Shown piece by piece: positions 28,023-37,392 of a stretch of DNA of 45,131 nucleotides (its first letter is position 1; each line of letters starts with the position of its first letter). The DNA comes from Opitutia bacterium Tous-C8FEB. GTDB lineage: Bacteria > Verrucomicrobiota > Verrucomicrobiia > Opitutales > Opitutaceae. The DNA lies in assembly GCA_002304435.1 (NCBI GenBank), contig NEUZ01000006.1:1-45131 (forward strand), given 5' to 3'. The notes under the pieces are model-generated. The model worked only from the letters and a program-made list of their open reading frames with translations, had not been told where the DNA came from and did not search any database. A program made the position numbers and the translations under genes.

Positions 28023-29260
28023 GGGGACCGCGCGAACTCCTGCGGACGCGGGAAGGCCTGCTGCTGCTGCCGCTGGCGGTCGCGGTGGCGGCGCTGGCCC
28101 AGGCGCAGGCCGAGGCGGCGCGGTGGAGTCCGGAGACCTACGCTCTGGGGCACCGCGTGGCGCAGGCCCTGCAGGAACTGGAGGGCGGGCTCGATTTCAG
28201 CGGAGCGGAGGCGGTGCCCAGCTGGATGGTGGCGGCGTTGACGGGCGCGTATTACCTGCTCCAGCCCGCGTTGCTCGCCGGGGCCCTCGTGGTCTGGTTC
28301 CGCGCGCCGACGGCGCGGCCGCTGCGCCTGTTCGTTGGCTCGCTCGTGGCCGCCTACGCGCTCGCGCTCCCGTTCCACCTGCTGCTTCCGGTCCCGGAGC
28401 GATGGGCGTTCCCCGGCTCGGGGGCGATGCTGCTCTCGGATCGGCTCGGGGAAGGCTGGATCCGCGCGGCGCGGCTCTGGAGCAGCCCCGATGACGGGTT
28501 CCCCAGCCTCCATGCGGCGCTGGCCGCCGTGGTGGTGATCGTGGCCTACGCGGTGCGGGCGCGCGGGCGCCACGTGGTGCTCTGCCTCGCGCTGCTGGCC
28601 GGCGCATCCTCGTTCTTCCTCGGCCTCACCTGGCTGCCCGGCCTCGTGATGGGCGTGGCGGTGGCGGGCCTCGCCTTCGCCCTCGCGACGCGCTGGAGCC
28701 GCGGGTGGTATCCCGAGGAATGGCCGTCGCCCCGGGCTTCCGTGGCGGTGGCCGAACCCCAGCCGGCCGGGCCGGGGCCGCACTGGACCGATACCGCGTT
28801 CCCGTTCCTGCGCCCGGGCCGCCAGCGTCGGGTTTTCATCAGCTACCGCCGGGACGGCGCGTCCGACCTTGCGCGCGTGGTGCGGATGGAACTCGAGCGG
28901 CGGGGCTACCCCTGTTTCCTCGACGTGGACGACGTCGGGGCCGGGCGGTTCGACGCGCGCCTGCTCCGGGAGATCGAGGAGGCGCCCAACTTCGTGCTGG
29001 TGCTCGCCGCGGGTTCCCTTGATCGGTGCCGGGAGCCGGACGACTGGCTGCGGCGCGAGATCGCCCACGCGGTGCGGAATAGCCGCCGCATCGTGCCGCT
29101 GGTGGCGGAGGGGTTTCAGTTTCCAGCGGACGCGGACTTACCGCCCGAGGTGGCGCGCCTCGCCGGCCTCAACGCGGTCGTCTATTCGCACGCCTACTTC
29201 GGGGCGTCCTTCGACCGCCTCGAGGAATTCCTGCGCGCGCCGCCGCCGGGCGGGGCCTGA
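28019..29260 (+). CDS. Membrane protein: degenerate PAP2-like N-terminal domain fused to a cytosolic TIR domain
   Basis: ~6 TM segments with DDGFPSLHAALA; then QRRVFISYRRDGASDLARVVRMELERRGYPCFLDVDDVGAGRFDARLLREIEEAPNFVLVLAAGSLDRC...DDWLRREIAHAV; ATGA overlap with upstream gene. Confidence 0.88.
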   Translation: MRGPRELLRTREGLLLLPLAVAVAALAQAQAEAARWSPETYALGHRVAQALQELEGGLDFSGAEAVPSWMVAALTGAYYLLQPALLAGALVVWFRAPTARPLRLFVGSLVAAYALALPFHLLLPVPERWAFPGSGAMLLSDRLGEGWIRAARLWSSPDDGFPSLHAALAAVVVIVAYAVRARGRHVVLCLALLAGASSFFLGLTWLPGLVMGVAVAGLAFALATRWSRGWYPEEWPSPRASVAVAEPQPAGPGPHWTDTAFPFLRPGRQRRVFISYRRDGASDLARVVRMELERRGYPCFLDVDDVGAGRFDARLLREIEEAPNFVLVLAAGSLDRCREPDDWLRREIAHAVRNSRRIVPLVAEGFQFPADADLPPEVARLAGLNAVVYSHAYFGASFDRLEEFLRAPPPGGA

Positions 29261-29278
29261 AGCCCGCGGCGGCGTGGG

Positions 29279-30310
29279 TCAGTTGGCGCGCGGGGCGAAC
29301 TCTGCGCGCGCGGCGGCGAGCCCGCGTTCGTAGGCGGCGATCAGGCGGTCCCATTTCGCGTCCACCTCCGCGTCGATGCCTTGACGCGCTGGGTCCGCCT
29401 CAAACCAGCGGAGCGTGCGCGCGATCCCCTCGCGGAAGGGGACCTTGGGCGCGTACCCGGGCACGAGCCGGCGGAGCTTGGTCAGGTTGAAGAGGGCGGG
29501 GTTGGCCTTGTCGCCGAGGAGCGTGCCGGTGTACTCGGGCAGGCACGCGGTGATGAAATCTGAAGGGATGTGCACGAGTCGCGGTTTCGCGACGCCGGCC
29601 GCGGCGGCGGTGAGCGCGTAGAGCTCGTTCCAAGTCGGGGCCTCCTCGGAGGTGATGTGGAACGCCTCGCCGAGGGCGCCGGGGTGGCCGAGCAGGCCCA
29701 GCAGGCCCTGCGCGAAGTCGGAGTTGTGGGTGATGGTCCAGGGGGTGAGCCCGTCGCCGGGCACGATCAACCCCTTGCCGGCGCGGAGTCGGGCGATGTT
29801 GGTGAAGCTTTTCGTCCAGCAGTTGAGGGCGAGCGGGAAGACGGTGTCGCCGTAGGTGAGCGACGGCCGGACGATGGTGTAAGGAAAACCCTCCTCGCGG
29901 CCCGCGCGGGTGAGACGCGCCTCGGCGGCGATCTTGAGCCGGGAGTATTCCCAGAAGGGGTTCTCCAGCGGCGTGTCCTCGGTGATCACCGCGCGGGCGG
30001 GGGGCTTGCGGTAGGCGCTGGCGGTGCTGATGAACACGTACTGCGCGGTATTCCCGCGGAAGAGGGCGAGGCGCGCCTCGATCGCCGCGGCGTCGTAGGC
30101 GAGGAAGTCGACCACGGCGTCCCAACGATGGCCGGCGAGGGCGGCCGCGGCCGCGAGTGGATCGGCGATGTCGGCCGTAAGCGCGCGCGCGCCGGCGGGC
30201 AGGCCGCGGCCGGAGCGCGTGAGGAGGGTGACGTCGTGGCCGCGCTCGAGGGCGAGGCGAGTGCAGGCGGTGCTGATGACGCCCGTGCCGCCGAGCAGGA
30301 GCAGGTTCAT
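29279..30310 (-). CDS. NAD-dependent epimerase/dehydratase (extended SDR)
   Basis: MNLLLLGGTGVISTACTRLALERGHDVTLLTR; YVFISTASAYRKP; EYSRLK. Confidence 0.88.
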   Translation of the reverse strand: MNLLLLGGTGVISTACTRLALERGHDVTLLTRSGRGLPAGARALTADIADPLAAAAALAGHRWDAVVDFLAYDAAAIEARLALFRGNTAQYVFISTASAYRKPPARAVITEDTPLENPFWEYSRLKIAAEARLTRAGREEGFPYTIVRPSLTYGDTVFPLALNCWTKSFTNIARLRAGKGLIVPGDGLTPWTITHNSDFAQGLLGLLGHPGALGEAFHITSEEAPTWNELYALTAAAAGVAKPRLVHIPSDFITACLPEYTGTLLGDKANPALFNLTKLRRLVPGYAPKVPFREGIARTLRWFEADPARQGIDAEVDAKWDRLIAAYERGLAAARAEFAPRAN

Positions 30311-30981
30311 AAGGCGAGGAGGGGTTCGAGGTGGGTCCAGACCGTCGTGGCCATCACGGCGTGGCCGGCGGCGTTGGGGTGGATGCGGTCGCCGAGGTTG
30401 AGCGCGGGATCGCCGCCGACGCCCGCGAGGAGGAACGGCACGAGGGCCGCGCCGGTGGCGGCCGCGACCTCCGGGAACACGCGGGCGAATGCGGCCGTGT
30501 GCGCCGCACCGAGCTCGGGCGGGAGCTGCATCCCGGCGAGTAGGATTCGGATCGCCGGATGACGCGCGCGGGCGCGCTCGATGATACCCCGGAGGTTGGC
30601 GGCGGTGACGGCGGGATCCACGCCGCGGAGGCCGTCGTTCGCCCCGAGGGCTACGACGAGCACGTCCACCGGCACGCGGAGGGTCCAGTCGATCCGGCGC
30701 AGGCCGCCCGCGGTCGTGTCTCCGCTGATTCCGGCGTTGACGACCTTCCAGGGTCTCCCGGCTGCGCGGAGGCGCTCGGCGATCAGCGCAGGGAAGGCTT
30801 CGCTCGCGGGGTCCGCGAGGCCATAACCGGCGGTGAGGCTGTCGCCGAGGAACACGACCGTGCGGGCCCCGGCGGCGGGGGCGGCCGCGGGCAGCCGGGG
30901 CGCGAGCAGGACGAGGGCGAGCAGGAGGCCGCCGCGGAGGAGGGGGCGGCGGGCGCGGGCGGTGGCATTCATCTTCGGCAT
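30307..30981 (-). CDS. tesA: SGNH/GDSL arylesterase, TesA-like
   Basis: VVFLGDSLTAGYGL; NAGISGDTTAGGLRRIDW; LGANDGLRG; ends overlapping the epimerase start; divergent to ybbA-like gene. Confidence 0.88.
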   Translation of the reverse strand: MPKMNATARARRPLLRGGLLLALVLLAPRLPAAAPAAGARTVVFLGDSLTAGYGLADPASEAFPALIAERLRAAGRPWKVVNAGISGDTTAGGLRRIDWTLRVPVDVLVVALGANDGLRGVDPAVTAANLRGIIERARARHPAIRILLAGMQLPPELGAAHTAAFARVFPEVAAATGAALVPFLLAGVGGDPALNLGDRIHPNAAGHAVMATTVWTHLEPLLAL

Positions 30982-31021
30982 CGGCTGGCGTTCGGTCGGG
31001 GCGTGTGTTTCGTGGCGACGA

Positions 31022-31717
31022 ATGAACGGCCAGACGATGCTGAAAGTCGAGCGGCTGACCCGATCCTACGGCGTGGCCGGGGGCCGGCGGCTCACGGTCC
31101 TGCAGGAGGTGAGCTTCTCCCTCGCGGGCGGGGCGAGCCTCGCGATCGTCGGACCGAGCGGCAGCGGCAAGACCACGCTGCTGGGCCTGTGCGCGGGGCT
31201 CGACCGGCCGTCCTCTGGGGAGGTGGAGCTGGCGGGAACGGCGATCGGCGGGTTGGGAGAGGACGAGCGGGCGCGGGTGCGCAACGCCCACGTCGGCTTC
31301 GTGTTCCAGAACTTCCAGCTCGTGCCGACCCTGACCGCCCTGGAGAACGTACTGGTGCCCCTGGAACTGCGCGGGGAGGGCGGCGCGGCCGCCGAGACGG
31401 AGGCCCGGGTGCTCCTCGCCCGCGTCGGGCTAGGGGAGCGGCACGAGCACTATCCGGTCCAGCTCTCCGGCGGTGAGCAGCAGCGGGTGGCCCTCGCCCG
31501 CGCCTTCATCAACCGCCCGCGCATCCTCTTCTGCGATGAACCCACCGGGAACCTCGACGGCGCGACGGCGCAGGCGATGACCGAGCTCATTTTCGGGCTC
31601 AACCACGAGCGGGGTACCACCCTCGTGCTGGTGACGCACGACCTGGAGCTCGCCCGGCGCTGCGGCCGGATCCTCCGCCTGCGCGGCGGCGCGGTGGTCG
31701 CGGACGGCCCCGCCTGA
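31022..31717 (+). CDS. ABC transporter ATP-binding protein (YbbA/LolD-like)
   Basis: Walker A GPSGSGKTT; LSGGEQQRVALARAFINRPRILFCDEPTGNLD. Confidence 0.95.
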   Translation: MNGQTMLKVERLTRSYGVAGGRRLTVLQEVSFSLAGGASLAIVGPSGSGKTTLLGLCAGLDRPSSGEVELAGTAIGGLGEDERARVRNAHVGFVFQNFQLVPTLTALENVLVPLELRGEGGAAAETEARVLLARVGLGERHEHYPVQLSGGEQQRVALARAFINRPRILFCDEPTGNLDGATAQAMTELIFGLNHERGTTLVLVTHDLELARRCGRILRLRGGAVVADGPA

Positions 31718-31722
31718 TCCGG

Positions 31723-34326
31723 ATGCGGACGCTCCCCTTCATCCTGCGGCTGGCGTGGCGTGACTCCCGCGCCTCGCGGCGCCGGCTGCTGCTCTTCTCC
31801 TCGGCCATCGTGCTGGGCATCGCCGCGCTCGTGGCGATCGGCTCGCTCGGGGCCAACCTTGACCGCGCGGTCGACGGGCAGGCCAAGGGCTTGCTTGGGG
31901 CGGATCTGATCGTGACCAGCCGCAACCCCTTCGACGCGGAGATGCTGGCGCACGCCCGTACGCAGGCGTCCGCCGTAGCGCGCGAGCAGAGTTTTTCCTC
32001 GATGGTGGTCTTTCCCGACGCGGGCGGCGCGACGCGGTTAGTTAATGTCCGGGCCCTCGAGGGGGGATTTCCTTTCTTCGGCGAGTTTACGACGGAACCG
32101 GAGACGGCGCCGGTGCGGCTGCGCGGGGGTGGGGCGGTGGCGATCGTCGAGGAGACGCTGCTGCGCCAGTTCGAGGTGCCGGTGGGCGGCCGACTGCGCC
32201 TGGGCCAGGCGGAGTTCACCGTTGCCGGCGCGCTTCGGAAACTACCCGGCGAGTCGACCGCGTTCTCGGCGACCGCGGCCCCGCGGATCTTGATCCCGGC
32301 GGCAGCCCTGGCGGCGACCGGATTGACGGAGCGCAGCGTACTGGTGCGGCACCGCTTGATGTTGGAGCTGCCGCCCGGGCGCACGCCGGAAGCGGTGGCG
32401 CGCTCCTTTCGGGAGCGGTTTCGCGCGGACGGGCTGGGCTTCGACACGGTGGCCGAGCGGCGGCGGAGCCTCGGGCGGGCGCTGGACAACATCGAGGCGT
32501 ACCTGGGGCTGGTCGGCTTCGTGGCGCTGATCCTCGGGGCCATCGGCGTGGCGAGCGCGATCCACGTCCACGTCCGGCAGAAGCTTGCGACGGTCGCCGT
32601 GCTGCGCTGCCTGGGCGCCTCGGCGGGGCAGAGCTTCGCCGTGTACTTGGTGCAGGGGGTGGCGCTCGGGCTCGCGGGCGCGCTGGCCGGGGCCGCTTTG
32701 GGGGTGGGCCTGCAGCTGGCGCTGCCGCGGCTGTTGGCCGACGTGGTGCCTTTCCCGGTGGAGTTCTTCGTCGCTTGGCCGGCGGTTGCCCGCGGAATCG
32801 GGGCGGGGGTGGTCCTCTGCCTGCTCTTCACTCTCTTGCCGCTGTTGGCCGTGCGGCGGGTGCCGCCCCTCAGTGCGCTGCGTTCCGCGCTGGCGGAGGC
32901 CGAGGGCGTCGGGCGCGATCCCTGGCGGCTGGTGGTCGCGGGCCTCATCGTGCTCGCGATCGCGGGGCTGGCCGCGTGGCAGACGGGCGGCTGGCGGGAA
33001 GGCTTGGGCTTTACCGCGGCGCTCGGAGGTGCGTTGGGCATCCTCTGGCTGCTGGCCCGGGCAACCTCGTGGCTCGCTCGCCGCGCCGTCCCGCGTCGTG
33101 CGCCGTATGTGGTCCGTCAAGGCATCGCCAACCTGCACCGGCCCAACAACCGCACCGTTCTCCTCCTGGTCTCCCTCGGGCTCGGGTGCGCCCTGATGCT
33201 CACCTTGTTCCTCGCCCGCTCCACGCTGCTGCGCGAGCTGGCCTCCGCCGGGGCCGGCACGCGGCCGAACCTGCTCCTCTTTGACATCCAGGACGACCAG
33301 CGCGACCCGCTCGCGCGCGCGCTGGCGGCGGCGGGGGCCCCGTTGCTGGTCGAGGCTCCGATCGTCACGATGCGTCTCGCCGCGGTGCGCGGGCGGCCGG
33401 TCGAGGAACTGCTCCGCGGGGCGCCCCGTGGCCGTCCGGACGAGGCCGAGGTGGGGCGGGACGGGCGGCGGGGCGGCGAGGGCGCGCGGCGTCCGGCGGG
33501 CTGGACCCTGCGCCGCGAGTACCGCACGACGTTCCGCGAGACGCTCGGCGGCGCGGAACGGCTGGTCGCGGGCGAGTTCACCCCGCGGGTCTCGCCCGGC
33601 ACGGAGGTGGTGCCGGTTTCCCTCGAGGAGGGCCTGCTGCGGGACCTTGGGGTCGCACTGGGAGACGAGCTGACGTGGGATGTGCAGGGCGTGCCGGTGC
33701 GCTCCCGCATCACGAGCGTGCGCGCCGTGGAGTGGCGGCGCTTCGAGCCGAACTTCTTCGTGGTGTTCCCCGCTGGCGTGCTGGAGGAGGCGCCCAAGTT
33801 CCACGTGATGGCCGTCCGCACCACGGATGCGGCCCACGCGGCGCGGGTGCAGCGCGCGGTGGTGGCCGCGTGCCCCAACGTCAGCGCGATCGACCTCGCG
33901 CTGGTCCTCGAGACGGTCGACAGCGTGCTATCGCGGGTCGGCTTCGTAGTGGAGTTTATGGCCGCCTTCACCGTGCTCACCGGCCTCGTGGTTTTGGTGG
34001 GCGCGGTGCTCACCGGCCGCTTGCAACGGGTCCGTGAGACCGTGCTGCTCCGCACCCTCGGGGCGAGCGCGGCGCAGCTCCGGCGCATCCAGTTGGTGGA
34101 ATACGCAATCCTCGGGACCTTGGCGGCGGTGGTGGGCGGGGCGCTGGCGCTCGGCGGCAACGCGTTGGTCGCGCACTTCGTCTTCCGCATCCCGCCTGCC
34201 TTTCCGCTCCCGGTGCTCGCCGTGGGCATCTTCGCGGTGGCTGGGGCCACAGTGGCGGTCGGGTTCCTCGCAAATCGGGGTATCGTCCGCCAGCCCCCGC
34301 TCGAGGTCCTGCGCGAGGAAACCTGA
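31723..34326 (+). CDS. ABC transporter permease (YbbP-like, FtsX domains)
   Basis: RLAWRDSRASRRRLLLFSSAIVLGIAALVAIGSL; two FtsX-like TM blocks; adjacent to ATPase. Confidence 0.92.
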   Translation: MRTLPFILRLAWRDSRASRRRLLLFSSAIVLGIAALVAIGSLGANLDRAVDGQAKGLLGADLIVTSRNPFDAEMLAHARTQASAVAREQSFSSMVVFPDAGGATRLVNVRALEGGFPFFGEFTTEPETAPVRLRGGGAVAIVEETLLRQFEVPVGGRLRLGQAEFTVAGALRKLPGESTAFSATAAPRILIPAAALAATGLTERSVLVRHRLMLELPPGRTPEAVARSFRERFRADGLGFDTVAERRRSLGRALDNIEAYLGLVGFVALILGAIGVASAIHVHVRQKLATVAVLRCLGASAGQSFAVYLVQGVALGLAGALAGAALGVGLQLALPRLLADVVPFPVEFFVAWPAVARGIGAGVVLCLLFTLLPLLAVRRVPPLSALRSALAEAEGVGRDPWRLVVAGLIVLAIAGLAAWQTGGWREGLGFTAALGGALGILWLLARATSWLARRAVPRRAPYVVRQGIANLHRPNNRTVLLLVSLGLGCALMLTLFLARSTLLRELASAGAGTRPNLLLFDIQDDQRDPLARALAAAGAPLLVEAPIVTMRLAAVRGRPVEELLRGAPRGRPDEAEVGRDGRRGGEGARRPAGWTLRREYRTTFRETLGGAERLVAGEFTPRVSPGTEVVPVSLEEGLLRDLGVALGDELTWDVQGVPVRSRITSVRAVEWRRFEPNFFVVFPAGVLEEAPKFHVMAVRTTDAAHAARVQRAVVAACPNVSAIDLALVLETVDSVLSRVGFVVEFMAAFTVLTGLVVLVGAVLTGRLQRVRETVLLRTLGASAAQLRRIQLVEYAILGTLAAVVGGALALGGNALVAHFVFRIPPAFPLPVLAVGIFAVAGATVAVGFLANRGIVRQPPLEVLREET

Positions 34327-34397
34327 TCGGCGGGGTTTCCGACCGTCCGGCGCGTGGGCGCTTTGACCTCCCCGCCCTCTGCTCTCCATGCTGTGGG

Positions 34398-36548
34398 ATG
34401 CGGCTCCATCCCCTCCTGCCTGCCTTGGCCGGTCTGGCCTTCGTCGGGCCCCTGTACGGGCTTGGCTTGGTCTCCACCTCGCCCGGGGTGGGCGCGCCCG
34501 CCGATACGCTGCTCCGGCTCACCTGCGCAAGCGAACCTCGGCTCGGCGCCGCCGGTCGGATCCGCATCACGAGCCTCGAGTCGGGCGCGGTGGTGGAAAC
34601 CATCGACCTCGCGGATCCGGCTCCGACCCGCCTCGTGGGCCTTAATCCCACGCCGTACCGTTACCGTCCGGTGCGCGTCGAAGGCCGCGTTGCGGTGGTG
34701 CATCCGCGGGCGGGCGTGCTCGCCGCGGGCGGGGCCTACCGGGTCGATTGGGACGCGGGCGTGCTTGCGGATACGGTCGGAACCCCGCTCGCCGCCGGGA
34801 ACTTCACCTTCAGCATTCGGCCCGAACGCCCTGCCGCGAGCGCGGTGGCGGTCACCGTGGCTGCCGATGGCGCCGGCGATTTCGCTACGGTGCAGGGTGC
34901 GATCGACTGGGTGCCGGCGGGCAACACCGTCCCGCGCGTGATCACCATCCGCGCCGGCGTCTACGAGGAGCTTGTCTACCTCGGGTCACGCCAGCCCTTC
35001 GTCACCCTACGGGGCGAGGATCGGGCGGGCACCGTGATCTCCTACGCGAACAATCAGAACCTCAATCCCGGCAATAACCGCGCGATGGTCGCGATCGACG
35101 CGAACGATGTGACGCTGGCCAACCTGACGTTGCGCAACACGACCCCGCGGGGCGGCAGCCAGGCGGAGGCGCTGCGGGGCAACGGGCGGCGCGTCGTGCT
35201 GGACCGCGTGACGCTCAGCAGCCTGCAGGACACGCTGCTGTGGAACGGGGCTCTGTTCGTCACCGACAGCCTGATCAAGGGCGATGTAGATTTTATGTGG
35301 GGTGGTGGGGCGTGCTACTTCCAGCGGTGCGAGTTGCGCTCGCTCGGATCCGGGTACCTCGCGCAGGTGCGCAACGGGGAGTCGGGGCGGGGCAACGTTT
35401 ACGTGGATTGCCGGCTGACGGCGGCCCCGGGCGTGGGCAATGTCTACCTCGCGCGGATCGACCCGCGGCCGGACGTCGCGAACACCTGGCCGTTCAGCGA
35501 GGTGGTGTTTCTCGGGTGTGCGATCGGGCCGCACGTGCGCCCGGAGGGCTGGCTGCTCAACAACGCCACCGCTGCCCCGCAGGTCCGCTTCTGGGAATAC
35601 GGCAGCACGGATCTCGCGGGCGGTTCGCTCGACTTGTCGCGGCGCCTGCCGGATGCGAGGCGCATCGACCGCGAGACGGCCGAACGCTACCGTGACCCCC
35701 GCTACGTGCTGGGCTGGACCCCGCCCGCTTCCGCTCCGCCCCCGCCGCGCCGGGAGCGCCTCACCGGCCTCTCGACCCGGGCCCGCGCCGGAGCGGAGCC
35801 CGTGATCGTGGGGTTCGTCGTCGCCGGGACCGCCGAGGCCGGGGTGCTGATGCGTGGGGTGGGTCCGACCCTTGGGGCGTTCGGGGTCGGCGAAACGCTG
35901 CCCCGGCCGCGGCTCATGCTGCAGCGCGAAGGGGCCGTGCTCGCAGCGCAGACGGGGGGTCCGGTGCCGGGGCCGGTGGCCGACGCGGCGGCGCGGCTCG
36001 GGCTCTTCCCGTTCCGAACCGGCGCGGCGGATGCGGCGCTCCTCGCGACCCTCGCCCCCGGCGCCTACACGGTGGCGCTCGCCGACGCCGACGGGGCGGA
36101 GGGTAACGGATTGGTCGAGATCTATGATGCGGCGCCCGGCGAAGGGACGCGCCGTCTTGCGAACCTCTCGTCGCGCGCGCTGGTCGGGGAGGGGGACGCG
36201 ACCCTAATTTCGGGGCTGACCGTGGCCGGCGCCGTGCCGAAGCCCGTCCTGGTGCGCGGGATCGGGCCGGCGCTGGCCGGCTTCGGCGTGGAAAGCGCGC
36301 TCGTGCGGCCACGACTCACGGTGTTCCGCGGGACGGAGGTCCTCGCGGCGAACGCGGGCTGGACCGGGGCGGAGAACCCCTTGGAGATCGCCCGCGCCGG
36401 CGCGCTGGTCGGCGCGTTCCCGCTGGTGACCGGCAGCGGGGACACCGCGCTACTGCTGGAACTGGCGCCGGGTAACTACACCGCGCAGGTCAGTGGCCCT
36501 GCCGGAGTGGGGGGCGTCGCCCTGCTCGAGGTCTACGAGGTGCCCTGA
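34398..36548 (+). CDS. Secreted pectinesterase with C-terminal duplicated module
   Basis: VTVAADGAGDFATVQGAIDWVPAGN; GDVDFMWGGGACYFQRCEL; C-terminal repeats VLMRGVGPTLGAFGVGE / VLVRGIGPALAGFGVES. Confidence 0.88.
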   Translation: MRLHPLLPALAGLAFVGPLYGLGLVSTSPGVGAPADTLLRLTCASEPRLGAAGRIRITSLESGAVVETIDLADPAPTRLVGLNPTPYRYRPVRVEGRVAVVHPRAGVLAAGGAYRVDWDAGVLADTVGTPLAAGNFTFSIRPERPAASAVAVTVAADGAGDFATVQGAIDWVPAGNTVPRVITIRAGVYEELVYLGSRQPFVTLRGEDRAGTVISYANNQNLNPGNNRAMVAIDANDVTLANLTLRNTTPRGGSQAEALRGNGRRVVLDRVTLSSLQDTLLWNGALFVTDSLIKGDVDFMWGGGACYFQRCELRSLGSGYLAQVRNGESGRGNVYVDCRLTAAPGVGNVYLARIDPRPDVANTWPFSEVVFLGCAIGPHVRPEGWLLNNATAAPQVRFWEYGSTDLAGGSLDLSRRLPDARRIDRETAERYRDPRYVLGWTPPASAPPPPRRERLTGLSTRARAGAEPVIVGFVVAGTAEAGVLMRGVGPTLGAFGVGETLPRPRLMLQREGAVLAAQTGGPVPGPVADAAARLGLFPFRTGAADAALLATLAPGAYTVALADADGAEGNGLVEIYDAAPGEGTRRLANLSSRALVGEGDATLISGLTVAGAVPKPVLVRGIGPALAGFGVESALVRPRLTVFRGTEVLAANAGWTGAENPLEIARAGALVGAFPLVTGSGDTALLLELAPGNYTAQVSGPAGVGGVALLEVYEVP

Positions 36549-36575
36549 ATAGCGCGCCGAGCCGCACCAAGCGAC

Positions 36576-37388
36576 TCAGCGGTTGTCGCCATCGAGGGCG
36601 CGGCCGAGCCCGCCGAGGACAGAACCCTCCTCGCGACCGCCGCGGGACGCGCTCACGATGCGGCCCGCGAGGCGGGACAGCGGCAAGGACTGCAGCCAGA
36701 TCCGGCCCGGCCCGCGGAGGGTGGCGAAGAAGAGGCCCTCGCCGCCGAAGAGCGCCGTCTTGATGCCCCCGACCAGCTGGATGTCGTAGGAAACGGACGG
36801 CTGGAAGGCCACGATGCAGCCCGTGTCAACGCGCAGGGTCTCGCCCGGGCCCAGGGTGCGCTCGTGCAGGGCGCCGCCCGCGTGGATGAAGGCCCAGCCG
36901 TCGCCGGTCAGGCGCTGGAGGATGAAACCCTCGCCGCCAAAGAGACCGGCGCCGAGGCGCTTCTGGAACGCGATCCCGAGGCTTACCCCGCGCGCGGCGC
37001 ATAGAAAAGAGTCCTTCTGCGCGAGGAGTTCGCCGCCGATGCTCGCGAGCGGAACGGGGATGATCCGGCCCGGGTAGGGCGCCCCAAAGGCGACCTTGCG
37101 CCGGCTAGCCCCTTGGTTCTGGAACACCGTCATGAACAGCGATTCCCCGGTCAGAAGCCGTTTGCCGGCCCCGAGCAGGGAGCCGAGCAGCCCGCCCGCG
37201 CGCGCGGAGCCGTCGCCGAAGATCGTCTCCATCGCGATCCCGTCCTCCATGTACATCATCCCGCCCGCCTCGGCTACGACGGCTTCGCGGGGATCGAGCT
37301 CGATCTCGACGAACTGCAGGTCATCGCCGCGGATGGCGTAGTCGATTGCGTGCATCTGCGGCGTGAGGAAGGGAGGCGACGATTCCAT
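36576..37388 (-). CDS. AIM24/TIGR00266 family protein
   Basis: [65 protein letters not shown]. Confidence 0.88.
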   Translation of the reverse strand: MESSPPFLTPQMHAIDYAIRGDDLQFVEIELDPREAVVAEAGGMMYMEDGIAMETIFGDGSARAGGLLGSLLGAGKRLLTGESLFMTVFQNQGASRRKVAFGAPYPGRIIPVPLASIGGELLAQKDSFLCAARGVSLGIAFQKRLGAGLFGGEGFILQRLTGDGWAFIHAGGALHERTLGPGETLRVDTGCIVAFQPSVSYDIQLVGGIKTALFGGEGLFFATLRGPGRIWLQSLPLSRLAGRIVSASRGGREEGSVLGGLGRALDGDNR

Positions 37389-37392
37389 AAGT

